The notes beneath the pieces are model-generated. The model worked only from the letters and a program-made list of their open reading frames with translations, was not told the DNA's origin and did no database searches. The translations under genes were made by a program, and so were the position numbers. From Methanosarcinales archaeon (GTDB taxonomy: Archaea > Halobacteriota > Methanosarcinia > DSM-18856 > Methermicoccaceae), in NCBI GenBank assembly GCA_003661015.1, contig QMVI01000009.1, forward strand, positions 1-15,615: 15,615 bases of DNA. Direction: 5' to 3'. Of this stretch, positions 6,936-14,181 are shown one piece after another (the first letter of the stretch is position 1; every line of letters begins with the position of its first letter).

Positions 6936-7883
6936 TCAGTTTGCCTTCTTCCTCTCATGAATCAGTTCTATGAACTTCTCTGACTCATCGATTTTGTAAA
7001 GTTCGTCCTTTGTAACGAGGGCGGTATTACCAACGCTGGACTTTCGCGCCCTCCCCTCTATAACAACCACAGACTCTGTATTTGCAACCTCCGAGATGCT
7101 ACCGAGTAGTTTTGCCCTCTTCACCATAGTCCTATTATATCTTGCAATTGCTGTCAACACTGTCACAAACTCCTTGCTATCCTGTGATAGAGCCGAGAAT
7201 GGAGCATGTTTTGTGGGAAACACATCGAAGCCCATGCCCTCAAGCAGAGACAATATTCTGGCTGTGAACTCGTTAAGCTGTATATCTGAGGGTGGTTCTG
7301 GAGATGTTTCCTCCATCTTCGTTATGTTCACTGGCTTTATCAGTGGCACATCAAATATGTCTTCAAGTCTCATGGCAAGCTCAAGAGATATTTTCATTCC
7401 CTCATCTTCGTACTTCTTCACAGTTCTCCTTGAAACTCCGAGCATTCGTGCAAGAACTCCAAGAGAGAGACCCCTATCGATTCTCAGAGCTCTGAGAGAT
7501 TCTCCATCGATGCTTACATAAAATCCTCCCGGCTCCGCTCTCACAAGCGGAGGGATTCCCTCCACAAAACACTCATGTAGAGTTTGGGTGTTCACAACTG
7601 GCACACCGTATCTCATGTAGACAACAGATGATGTGAGAGGATAGTTCCTCGTCCTTTCACCAACCACAAGCGGAGAGGCAAACATTCTGTGAGCAAGATA
7701 TTTCAGCTCATGTGCAGTTTCTTCAGAAAGTGAATCTATGTTCATGAGACATTTGAGCAAAAGCAAAAGAGTGTCTCTCCTGGCTGCGAAATCAAAGCTC
7801 CTCGACCTGACATCTACTGGTTCTGATGTTTCAAATCCTCCGAGAGTCAGTATCTCTCTCACTCTCTCTATGATGCTGTCCAT
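6936..7883 (-). CDS. HTH transcriptional regulator, COG1395 type
   Basis: A 315-residue archaeal regulator of the COG1395 kind. A central Cro/CI-type helix-turn-helix is clear at about residues 129-160 (LRALRIDRGLSLGVLARMLG, then SRRTVKKYEDEGMK). It is flanked by an N-terminal domain with RRDTLLLLLKCLMNID and GERTRNYPLT, and a C-terminal domain with MGFDVFPTKHAPFSAL and VVIEGRARKS, the pattern I associate with this family. Its targets are not known. The start is ATG at 7883 with a good Shine-Dalgarno (AAGGAG) about five bases upstream and an AT-rich TATA-like region at 7904-7925. It stops at TGA, 22 bases from the DUF362 stop (convergent). It contains no TAG. Confidence 0.85.
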   Translation of the reverse strand: MDSIIERVREILTLGGFETSEPVDVRSRSFDFAARRDTLLLLLKCLMNIDSLSEETAHELKYLAHRMFASPLVVGERTRNYPLTSSVVYMRYGVPVVNTQTLHECFVEGIPPLVRAEPGGFYVSIDGESLRALRIDRGLSLGVLARMLGVSRRTVKKYEDEGMKISLELAMRLEDIFDVPLIKPVNITKMEETSPEPPSDIQLNEFTARILSLLEGMGFDVFPTKHAPFSALSQDSKEFVTVLTAIARYNRTMVKRAKLLGSISEVANTESVVVIEGRARKSSVGNTALVTKDELYKIDESEKFIELIHERKKAN

Positions 7884-7903
7884 AGCACTCCTTATTCTAT
7901 TTT

Positions 7904-7925
7904 TTAATTATTAAAAATATTTTGT
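7904..7925 (-). promoter_or_regulatory. AT-rich promoter region of the COG1395 regulator
   Basis: A stretch containing TTAATTATTAA and AATATTTT lies 20-42 bases upstream of the ATG. A TATA box here would give either no leader or a leader of about ten bases carrying the AAGGAG ribosome site. It may also act as the T-rich end of the winged-helix transcript. The exact box cannot be chosen by eye. Confidence 0.4.
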
Positions 7926-7970
7926 AATCTATTTCTTCTTCCTCTTCTTACATTTTCCTCATTCTTATAT

Positions 7971-8423
7971 TTACACCTTCAACTCAGAAGCAGATGTCTC
8001 CCCTGCAACACTCACCACCCTGTATTTCCTCTCCTTTCTCGTCCCTCCCCTTTCCAGAATTCCTTCTTGATACATTCTGGAAAGGTACGTGGATATCGTA
8101 CTCAGACTCAGTCGTGAGCCATATGCCTTTTCATACGCTTCTCTCACATCCTTCGATGTAAACCACTCCTTGTCCATACCATACTTGAGAAACATCTCAA
8201 GACGTTCTCTCAATGTCAGTTCCACTTCGTTGTGAAGTGTGGGTGATGAGGGGGAGAGATGTGGCTGGGGGGTGGGGGAGCATTGAGCCACAGTATCTAA
8301 AAAGGAGGCTATCTGTTTCTTCAGGGCTTCTTTCAAAGATGGTGTCAGGGGAGTAACCTCAAAGCTCATTGAGGTTAGCCTCCCATCATCCAACAATATT
8401 TCAACTCTTACCCTCATCACCAC
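7971..8423 (-). CDS. Winged-helix DNA-binding protein, unknown targets
   Basis: A 150-residue protein (148 if it starts at the second ATG, 8417). Residues 1 to about 45 form a small domain (RVRVEILLDDGRLTSMSF). A low-complexity Ser/Pro/Thr linker follows at about 48-63 (CSPTPQPHLSPSSPT). A winged helix-turn-helix occupies about 70-137: helices LRERLEMFLKYG and SKDVREAYEKAYG, the recognition-helix region LSLSTISTYLSRMYQEGILE, and a basic wing GGTRKERKYRVV. It ends at TAA. Its leader carries a TATA box at 8488-8496 and a perfect inverted repeat at the predicted transcription start, so self-repression is plausible. I do not know a specific named family. Confidence 0.8.
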   Translation of the reverse strand: MVMRVRVEILLDDGRLTSMSFEVTPLTPSLKEALKKQIASFLDTVAQCSPTPQPHLSPSSPTLHNEVELTLRERLEMFLKYGMDKEWFTSKDVREAYEKAYGSRLSLSTISTYLSRMYQEGILERGGTRKERKYRVVSVAGETSASELKV

Positions 8424-8449
8424 ACCTTCTTACTATCCATCCCCTCTGT

Positions 8450-8487
8450 GTTCACTATGTGAACAGTGAATATGTGAATTTGTGAAA
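8450..8487. promoter_or_regulatory. Operator-like inverted repeat plus GTGAA repeats
   Basis: 8450-8464 reads GTTCAC-TAT-GTGAAC, a perfect 6+6 inverted repeat with a three-base centre. It is followed by three more GTGAA words up to about 8487. It lies right where transcription of the winged-helix gene should start, about 26 bases downstream of the TATA box at 8488-8496. This is the expected place for a repressor site. Confidence 0.55.
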
Positions 8488-8496
8488 TTATATAAA
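8488..8496 (-). promoter_or_regulatory. TATA box of the winged-helix gene
   Basis: The minus strand reads TTTATATAA, a strong archaeal TATA match, about 65-70 bases upstream of the start codon. Unlike most genes here this one would have a leader of about 40 bases, and the leader holds the inverted repeat. Confidence 0.55.
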
Positions 8497-8514
8497 TCTT
8501 TTTATGGACTCCGT

Positions 8515-8539
8515 AATAGATAGGCTCTGGAATAGATAG
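8515..8539. repeat. Direct repeat AATAGATAG x2
   Basis: AATAGATAG occurs at 8515-8523 and again at 8531-8539, 16 bases apart, upstream of the winged-helix TATA box. It could be an activator site or chance in AT-rich DNA. Confidence 0.4.
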
Positions 8540-8556
8540 ATATGGAACACAGAAAA

Positions 8557-9348
8557 TTAAGGGTGTTGTGAAGCTTCTGTGAACATAATCCTGAGGTATG
8601 TGCTTACCCTCCCCTTTCTTGGAATTCCTCTCTTAGCAGCAAGTCTCTCGATGGCTTTCATGAAGCCACCACTGTATTGCAAAGCCCTCTTTCTTCTAAA
8701 CGCAATTTCCTATGGAAGGTACCTGATTGCAAGCTACCTCAACACAATTTTTGACTATTCTCCAGACACCTTCATCTCGACTGGGATTGAAAATGCAGTT
8801 TTCACGATGTCTGGATGAAGATATGGTGCTATGAGTTCGCATCCCCACACACCAACCACTTTTTTATCTCTCTGAATGTCGTGCTCAACAACCTTCTCAA
8901 AGTCCATTCTCATGAGTTCTTCTCTGGGAGAGATACGATATCTCGCATATCCTCCAAAGAGTTCATCCGCACCATGCCCGGTTATTATATACTTGTGTCC
9001 ATCCGAGGCAATACGCTCCCCCAATATGTATAAAGGAATTGCAAGAGACACATCAAGCGGATTCGGACTTCCAATTATGTTCATGACCTTGATCACGATG
9101 TCTTCATCAACCTCCACACTCACAAGATTGACTTCTCTCTCCATCATCTCCCCCGCCTCAATTACCCAACGCTCATCCTCTGACCCCTTTACAGCAACCG
9201 AATACAACGGAACGTCTGGAATAAAAACAGCAAGCAGTGAGCTATCCAGTCCTCCCGAGAATGCGATAACACTCTCGTCTTCGTCTCTCACACAAATCTC
9301 TGACACACTCCTCCTCAACGCTCTATCAAGTTCCTCCACCCAGTCCAT
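8557..9348 (-). CDS. Asparagine-synthase-like PP-loop protein with three in-frame TAGs
   Basis: A 263-residue ATP-pyrophosphatase of the asparagine synthase C-terminal type, without the N-terminal glutaminase domain. It shows the PP-loop SGGLDSS (31-37), SPNPLDVSLAIPLYIL (94-109), ITGHGADELFGGYARY (122-137), and a C-terminal segment typical of the family. That segment is only reached by reading TAG as sense at codons 198, 205 and 213 (8755-8757, 8734-8736, 8710-8712). Between and after them the frame reads SKIVLR, LAIRYLP and EIAFRRKRALQYSGGFMKAI, matching the LR..A...LP.EI..R.K.A.QYG pattern of asparagine synthases. The true stop is TAA at 8557-8559. Under the standard code the product would end at 197 residues. 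Such stand-alone archaeal proteins probably use ammonia or act on an unknown acid; the substrate cannot be told. It is divergent from the aminotransferase. Confidence 0.9.
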
Positions 9349-9373
9349 ACAATACCCAACACTTTTAAATCAT

Positions 9374-9387
9374 CTATATCTATATAG
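9374..9387. promoter_or_regulatory. TATA elements between the asparagine-synthase-like and aminotransferase genes
   Basis: CTATATCTATATAG holds two TATA words, centred near 9376.5 and 9383.5, between start codons at 9348 and 9406. The first is about 28-29 bases from both starts. It is the third compact divergent promoter of the window. Confidence 0.5.
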
Positions 9388-9405
9388 TTGTAATTTGAGA
9401 GTTTG

Positions 9406-10518
9406 ATGCACTCGGATAGGGTTCGTGATGTAGATATATCTGGAATCAGAAAGATGTTTGAGTGTGCTGGAGAGGATGCGATAAACCTTGGTCTTGGAGA
9501 ACCAGATTTCGATACTCCTTCTCACATAAAGGAGGCTGCCATAAGGGCGTTGAATGAGGGACATACCCATTACACCCCCAGCATGGGGATACCAGAACTC
9601 AGAGAAGCGATATGTGAGAAGTTGAGGAGGGAGAATGGGATAGATGCAGAACCTTCTGAGGTGATTGTGACACCGGGTGCGAAGCATGCGATATTTGAGG
9701 CAGTCACAACTCTGGTGGACGAGGGGGATGAGGTAATACTCATCGGTCCTGCATGGGTGACGTATGAGGCATGCGTGAGGTATGCTGGCGGAAAGGCGGT
9801 GTATGTCAATACGAGTCCGGAGGAGGGCTATATTCCGTACGATGTCGGGGAGTACATAACGCCAAAAACAAAGTTGGTCATACTGAACAGTCCGTGCAAT
9901 CCATCTGGTGCGGTGTATCCCCCGGAGGTCATAAGAGAGATTGCTGAGCTTTCGATTGACCATGGATTTTTCGTGCTGTCGGACGAAATTTATGAGAAGA
10001 TAATATACGAGGGGGAACATTTGAGTGCGGGCTCGATTGCACCCGAGAGAACCATAACCGTGAACGGTTTTTCCAAGTCGTACGCGATGACCGGGTGGAG
10101 ACTGGGATATGCGGCTGCTCCACAGCACATAATAAAAGCTATGCTGAAAGTCCAGTCCCATTCTGTGAGCCATCCCACCTCGTTTGTTCAGTGGGCAGGA
10201 GTTGAGGCGTTGAAAGGCTCTCAACAATGCGTTGAGGATATGAGGAAGGAGTTTGAGAGGAGGAGAGATATACTTATGGAGGGGCTGAGGGACATAGGAA
10301 TAGAGTGTCCAATTCCAGACGGAGCTTTCTATGTGTTTGTGCCAACCGAAAGAGCCGGGGGGGATGATGTTGCCATGAGGCTTTTGCAGGAGGCACTGGT
10401 CTCTGTAACACCAGGAAGTGCGTTTGGAAAGGCATACAAGAACTACATCAGAATATCTTATGCTGTCAGTACTGATAAACTGATGGAGGCGATAAAGAGG
10501 ATGGAGGGGATGCTATGA
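9406..10518 (+). CDS. Class I pyridoxal-phosphate aminotransferase (aspartate aminotransferase-like)
   Basis: A 370-residue fold-type I aminotransferase of the aspartate/aromatic aminotransferase group, moving amino groups between amino acids and 2-oxo acids. Conserved features are INLGLGEPDFDTP, HYTPSMGIPELREAI, TPGAKHAIF, NSPCNPSGAVY (160-170), LSDEIYEKI, the cofactor lysine K224 in NGFSKSYAMTGWRLGY, and a C-terminal YIRISYA with the carboxylate-binding arginine. The side-chain specificity cannot be fixed by eye. I use ATG at 9406 and not the TTG just before it, since TATA elements lie about 22-29 bases upstream. Its TGA overlaps the ATG of the phosphodiesterase (ATGA), so the two form an operon. 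It contains no TAG. Confidence 0.92.
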   Translation: MHSDRVRDVDISGIRKMFECAGEDAINLGLGEPDFDTPSHIKEAAIRALNEGHTHYTPSMGIPELREAICEKLRRENGIDAEPSEVIVTPGAKHAIFEAVTTLVDEGDEVILIGPAWVTYEACVRYAGGKAVYVNTSPEEGYIPYDVGEYITPKTKLVILNSPCNPSGAVYPPEVIREIAELSIDHGFFVLSDEIYEKIIYEGEHLSAGSIAPERTITVNGFSKSYAMTGWRLGYAAAPQHIIKAMLKVQSHSVSHPTSFVQWAGVEALKGSQQCVEDMRKEFERRRDILMEGLRDIGIECPIPDGAFYVFVPTERAGGDDVAMRLLQEALVSVTPGSAFGKAYKNYIRISYAVSTDKLMEAIKRMEGML

Positions 10519-10997
10519 TTGGCGTGTTATCTGATACGCATGACAATATAGAGGCTACGAGAAAGGCGGTAAAGCTGTTTAACGAACTCGAGGTTGAGCA
10601 TGTCCTCCATGCGGGCGATGTTGTGTCTCCTTTCATGGTCAGGGTGTTCAAAGAACTTGAATGTCCTTTGTTCCTCGTTTTTGGAAACAATGATGGGGAC
10701 AGGATAACGCTCAAGAACTTTTTTGAGAAAGAAGGGTTCTGTGTGAAAGGGGATTTCGGTGTGGTAGAGGATGTTGCTTTCCTTCACGGAACTTCCCTCT
10801 CGCTGGTGGAGGCTCTGGCAAGGAGTGGTATGTACAGGTGTGTGGTCTATGGGCATACTCACGAGCCGTAGGTAGATATGGTTGGCGAGTGTCTGGTTGT
10901 GAATCCGGGCGAGTGTTCTGGCGTCCTGAGTGGTAGAATGACTGTTGCTCTGATAGACGGAAAAGATGCGAAGATTGTGGATTTATCCGAGGGTTAA
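10515..10997 (+). CDS. YfcE/MJ0936-type metallophosphoesterase, with in-frame TAG
   Basis: A 160-residue calcineurin-like phosphodiesterase of the YfcE/MJ0936 type, which hydrolyses phosphodiesters with two metal ions. The metal-binding motifs are in order: SDTHD (D7, H9), HAGD (D35), GNND (N59), LHG (H91) and GHTH (113-116). Directly after GHTHEP comes an in-frame TAG (codon 119, 10869-10871). The frame then continues VDMVGECLVVNPGECSG, where the NPG motif is a standard part of this fold, and ends at TAA. Full length with TAG as sense is close to the usual family size of about 165 residues; stopping at TAG would remove the last quarter, including strands of the core sandwich. It overlaps the aminotransferase stop by four bases. 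Confidence 0.92.
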
Positions 10998-11039
10998 ATC
11001 AAAAATCAAAAATTATGAATCAAAAATCAAAAATCATGA
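10998..11039. repeat. 21-base tandem repeat, two copies, in a convergent gap
   Basis: Two 21-base units (10998-11018 and 11019-11039) differ at one position; a partial third copy runs into the stop of the hydrolase gene. Each unit contains ATCAAAAATCAAAAAT. It fills the 43-base gap between two convergent genes. On the minus strand it is T-rich and may help end transcription of the hydrolase. It is too short for CRISPR. Confidence 0.8.
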
Positions 11040-11040
11040 A

Positions 11041-11862
11041 TCAGAAAGTTGAGCTTCTTTTTTTCTCCAAGCCGAAATCCCATACTGCCTTCTGCACACT
11101 CTCTCCGATTATTACTTCCCCATTTTCAACCGCTATCCTCATTCCATCGTATGAGAGCGGATATTTTTTTGAGGCAACTGCATGCGGAGGATACAGATGA
11201 CTCATGTGTATGAATAACGTCTCCTTTGCATCTATCCTCTTCGAGAGTTCGAATGCCTCATTTGCATTCATGTGCTTGTTGAACGAGAGGGTTGGATGGA
11301 TTGCATCTGCTATGAGCAGGTCTGGAGAGCGAATGAGCTCAATAACCTCATCCGAAAGTTTTGAGGAAGTGTCTCCTGTGAATACGATTTTACTGCCCTC
11401 GTATCTGAGTATCACGCCTGCAGACTCCTTCAGTGGCGGGTGGTCAACCGGGAAGAGTGTGTACTCAACTCCAAATATTTCGAAAGGTTTGAAGAACTCG
11501 ACCCTATTTATGTTCAGTTTCATGAAACTGAACATGGATGATATGATTTCTCCCGTGAGGTCTGTTGTATGTATGTCAAGCTTCTTCTGGACTCTGTAAA
11601 ATTCAGGTATGCCCCCTATGTGGTCATAATGTGGATGGGTTATAACGATTGCATCCACCTTTCCAACATCTTCCTATATCAACTGCCATCTTATGTCTGG
11701 GCTAACGTCTATCAGTGCCACCTTACCCTCGTTATGAACAAGCACCGAGAAACGCATCCTTCTGCTCTTTCCTCCCTTTCTAGCATCCTTGCATGCTGGA
11801 CACCAGCACCCTATCTTTGGGCATCCAGCAGCATCTCCCGTCCCAAGAAGCACAATCTTCAT
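11041..11862 (-). CDS. PhnP-like metallo-beta-lactamase-fold hydrolase, with in-frame TAG
   Basis: A 273-residue metallo-beta-lactamase-fold protein resembling PhnP phosphodiesterases. The N-terminus has LLGTGDAAGCPKIGCWCPAC, giving a zinc-binding set C14, C19, C21 and C24 typical of PhnP. The frame reads DVSPDIRWQLI, then TAG (codon 63, 11674-11676), then EDVGKVDAIVITHPHYDHIGG, which holds the active-site H76, H78, D80 and H81. Later metal ligands are in FTGDTSSKL and IHMSHLYPPH. The TAG sits between the zinc-finger part and the catalytic motif, so termination there would leave no enzyme. It stops at TGA. ATG at 11862 overlaps the TGA of the NurA-like gene, so the two are one operon. PhnP acts on cyclic phosphates; the substrate here is not known. 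Confidence 0.9.
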
Positions 11863-13001
11863 ACACCATACCTCTTGTAGAACTCCTTTGCCCTGTAGAA
11901 CTCCTTTGCCCCAACACCATCCTCCATTACCTTCCTCAGCAGATCCTCGAACAGTTTATGCTCTCTTGTCTTGATGAGAACCTCCCGATGCGCTCTCATG
12001 AGTATGTCTGGATAGTCCCCTCTTATGAGAGACTCAGCCCGCACCACATCTGCCAGTGTGTCAGTCAGTCCTCTTTCATGAATCCAGACAGGAAACTCCA
12101 CCCTGCTCGGTAGGTGTCTGTTGAGAGATATGTAGAAGAACGCAACCCCTCTTTTCCATTTTCCATATCTGTCGAGAGTTGAAAGAGAGCGAGTTGTATC
12201 ACGCCCTAACCCATATCGCCTGTCGTCTCTGTCGCATAAAAACACCTTACTCCGGTCTCCCCATTCCATCAATCCAAACAGAAACGCATCCGTGAGTCTT
12301 GTGGATGATAGTCCCATGGTGTTGGACATGAAGGACACCACATCCCTTGCATGGGGTGTGTCGATGTATCCACAGAATATTCCATTCTGTTTTTCAGAAG
12401 AATCGAGAAGTTTGAGAATTGAGTTGATGTAGATGTTTCTTATGCTTTCGTTGAGGGAGTTTGCATGCGAAACCACGAGCGAGCCATCGAAGAATGTGGT
12501 TATGTCTTTTGATAGAAGGGCTTCCACCTCTCCACATTCCTTCTCAAACCTCATGGCATCTGTGAGTTCTTTGCTGTATGCATACACCCTGTGTGCCTCG
12601 AAGTCATTTGGTGTGATGAGATGTACATGTGTCTGTGAGTCAGTGTTTCCATCGTGGTAGTTGATAACGAATCCGGTTTGCACAAGACCATATCTGAGGT
12701 TCTGGGTGGGGTAAATCTGGCTTCCATCAACAGCCCCCACCTTCACCTTGGACAACACCTTATCCATCCATTCAAGAGCATCATCTCTTTTCTCCCATTC
12801 GACTTCAAACCGCTTTATCACCTTCCCATCTTCGATAGGAATCGCTCCGATATAGTCTGGAACCTCCCCCTCTTCCCAGTACTCAATCTCATCGAGCCTC
12901 TCCCGGTATTTCTTGCACTCCTCAGATGCCTCGATACTTTCTCTGCGAAGCTCATCTCTCCTTCTCTCGATCTCATTCATGAGTTCTATCAGGTTCAGCA
13001 T
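11859..13001 (-). CDS. NurA-like nuclease
   Basis: A 380-residue protein with NurA-domain hallmarks. An N-terminal coiled coil (about 5-45) precedes the first acidic motif VGAVDGSQIYP (D92), and the second motif is FFDGSLVVSH (D172). Later blocks are GYIDTPHARDVV and VAFFYISLN followed by SRVEFPVWIHE. NurA is a manganese-dependent 5'-3' nuclease that resects DNA ends with HerA. In many archaea it sits beside herA and the rad50-mre11 genes; here it is next to a PhnP-like gene and 6 kb from a HerA-like ATPase. The C-terminus carries a duplicated hexapeptide (AKEFYR-AKEFYK), from a perfect 18-base tandem repeat. ATG at 13001 lies about 26 bases from TTTAAA, so it is probably leaderless. It stops at TGA and has no TAG. 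Confidence 0.82.
   Translation of the reverse strand: MLNLIELMNEIERRRDELRRESIEASEECKKYRERLDEIEYWEEGEVPDYIGAIPIEDGKVIKRFEVEWEKRDDALEWMDKVLSKVKVGAVDGSQIYPTQNLRYGLVQTGFVINYHDGNTDSQTHVHLITPNDFEAHRVYAYSKELTDAMRFEKECGEVEALLSKDITTFFDGSLVVSHANSLNESIRNIYINSILKLLDSSEKQNGIFCGYIDTPHARDVVSFMSNTMGLSSTRLTDAFLFGLMEWGDRSKVFLCDRDDRRYGLGRDTTRSLSTLDRYGKWKRGVAFFYISLNRHLPSRVEFPVWIHERGLTDTLADVVRAESLIRGDYPDILMRAHREVLIKTREHKLFEDLLRKVMEDGVGAKEFYRAKEFYKRYGV
11876..11911. repeat. Perfect 18-base tandem duplication inside the NurA-like gene
   Basis: TGTAGAACTCCTTTGCCC occurs twice in a row, 11876-11893 and 11894-11911. It keeps the frame and adds six residues to the protein C-terminus. The perfect identity suggests a recent slip. 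Confidence 0.9.
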
Positions 13002-13023
13002 ATCACATTTACAAACAACATAA

Positions 13024-13031
13024 GTTTAAAA
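13024..13031. promoter_or_regulatory. Shared TATA element between the NurA-like and flavoprotein genes
   Basis: TTTAAA at 13025-13030, within AGTTTAAAAAAC, is centred 26.5 bases from the NurA-like ATG (13001) and 28.5 bases from the flavoprotein ATG (13056). It is palindromic and can serve both directions, with both transcripts leaderless. Confidence 0.55.
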
Positions 13032-13055
13032 AACACTTTCTCATATTGGGATGTG

Positions 13056-14156
13056 ATGTATGACGTGGTTGTGGTGGGGGCAAGCCCCGCGGGTATTGCA
13101 TGCACGTTGAGATGTTCCGAACTCGGTCTATCGACAGCTCTCTTCGACAGAAAACCTTCTCCCTCGTTTCATCCGGCATGCACATTTTTCGAGGGGATGG
13201 CGAACCAAGTAGGTTTTCGGGTTGACCCCTCATATGTTTAGAAGAAAATGAAGGGGATGAAAATAATCTCTCCAGGCGGAATCGAGCTCGAAATAAACGA
13301 GAAAGGGTATGTGGTTGACAGAGAGAAGTTTGACTGGTTCTATCTCGACAAATCGGATGCTGATGTGGAGTGGGAATGTGATGTGAAGCATCTCCTCGTC
13401 AAAGAGAGGCGTGTTTGGGGGGTGGAGGTTGAGATGGGCGGTAGTTCGAAAGAAGTGAGGGCAGAGACTGTCGTGCTTGCCTGCGGACCCAACTCGCATC
13501 TTCCAGATGAGGCGAGACTTTCTCCCATAAAGCATCCATCAGATATTGCATGGGCGATGGAGGCGGTGGTAGAGGGGGATGGTATTGGCGAGAGCGATTA
13601 TTTCGAGTACTTCGTTGGCAGTGTTGCACCTGGCTGGAAGGCAACCTTCTCTCCACTGGGTGGAGATTTTGCATCGGCAGGTGTGTATGTGAGGGGAGTC
13701 AGAAGTCCATTCGATTTTTTCTCCAGACATATGGAAAGGTTGAGGAAGGCAAAGGGGGAGATAAAAATCGTGGAGATGTTCGAGGGCGGAGACACGATTG
13801 CTGCCATGCCATGGAAACTTGTGGGTAATGGTGTGGCTGTGTGTGGTGGTGCTGGAGCACAGTCTGGTATCATGTATGGTATGAGGGCGGGTGTAATACT
13901 AGCAGAGAGCATTGCACACGGTGATTTGTCTCTGTATCAGAAGAGATGGGAGAGAGAACTCATGAGAGAGTACAAGCTCGGGAGAAAAGCTCTCAATATG
14001 CTCATGAAGATGAAGGATGAGGACATAGACAGGCTTGCACATGCTTTGGTTGATTTTGATTTCTCGTCTCTGCGGGGCAACCTGTATCTCAAGGCTTTTC
14101 GGATTTTTATGCACATCTTGAAGAAAGACCCACCCCTCATTTTGAGACTAATATAA
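13056..14156 (+). CDS. Geranylgeranyl-reductase-family flavoprotein, with in-frame TAG
   Basis: A 366-residue FAD-dependent oxidoreductase of the geranylgeranyl reductase family. In archaea these saturate the isoprenoid chains of membrane lipids; other members act on different substrates. The FAD-binding Rossmann motif is at the start (MYDVVVVGASPAGIACTL), followed by ALFDRK. The frame has a TAG at codon 62 (13239-13241), between VDPSYV and KKMKGMKIISPGGIELEI, then the family block GYVVDREKFDWFY. Further on come TVVLACGPNS, a central sheet region, and GGAGAQSGIMYGMRAGVILA, equivalent to the second FAD-binding motif. The stop is TAA. TAG in place of a surface residue, with both family halves intact, argues for one protein. 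ATG at 13056 matches the conserved N-terminus and lies 28 bases from TTTAAA. The exact substrate is unknown. Confidence 0.9.
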
Positions 14157-14158
14157 AT
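14151..14158 (+). promoter_or_regulatory. TATA box of the CBS/ParB-gyrA unit
   Basis: ATATAAAT overlaps the stop codon of the flavoprotein gene and is centred about 27 bases upstream of the ATG at 14182. This again fits a leaderless start. Confidence 0.55.
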
Positions 14159-14181
14159 AATTTGAACTTGTAGATGTTAGT

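Noticed and set aside
8579..8818. A plus-strand hydrophobic ORF of 79 codons.
   Set aside because: It is the shadow of the C-terminal part of the asparagine-synthase-like gene on the other strand, which carries clear family motifs.
10998..11039. A short CRISPR-like repeat.
   Set aside because: The units are directly adjacent with no spacers and are AT-rich, so it is a simple tandem repeat.
12654..13055. A long N-terminal extension of the flavoprotein reading frame.
   Set aside because: It overlaps the NurA-like gene on the other strand; the conserved FAD-binding N-terminus and the promoter both place the start at 13056.
2866..14156. A set of pseudogenes caused by nonsense mutations or sequencing errors.
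   Set aside because: Only TAG is found, never TAA or TGA; there are no frameshifts; catalytic motifs are intact on both sides; and the affected genes include ABCE1, which is essential.
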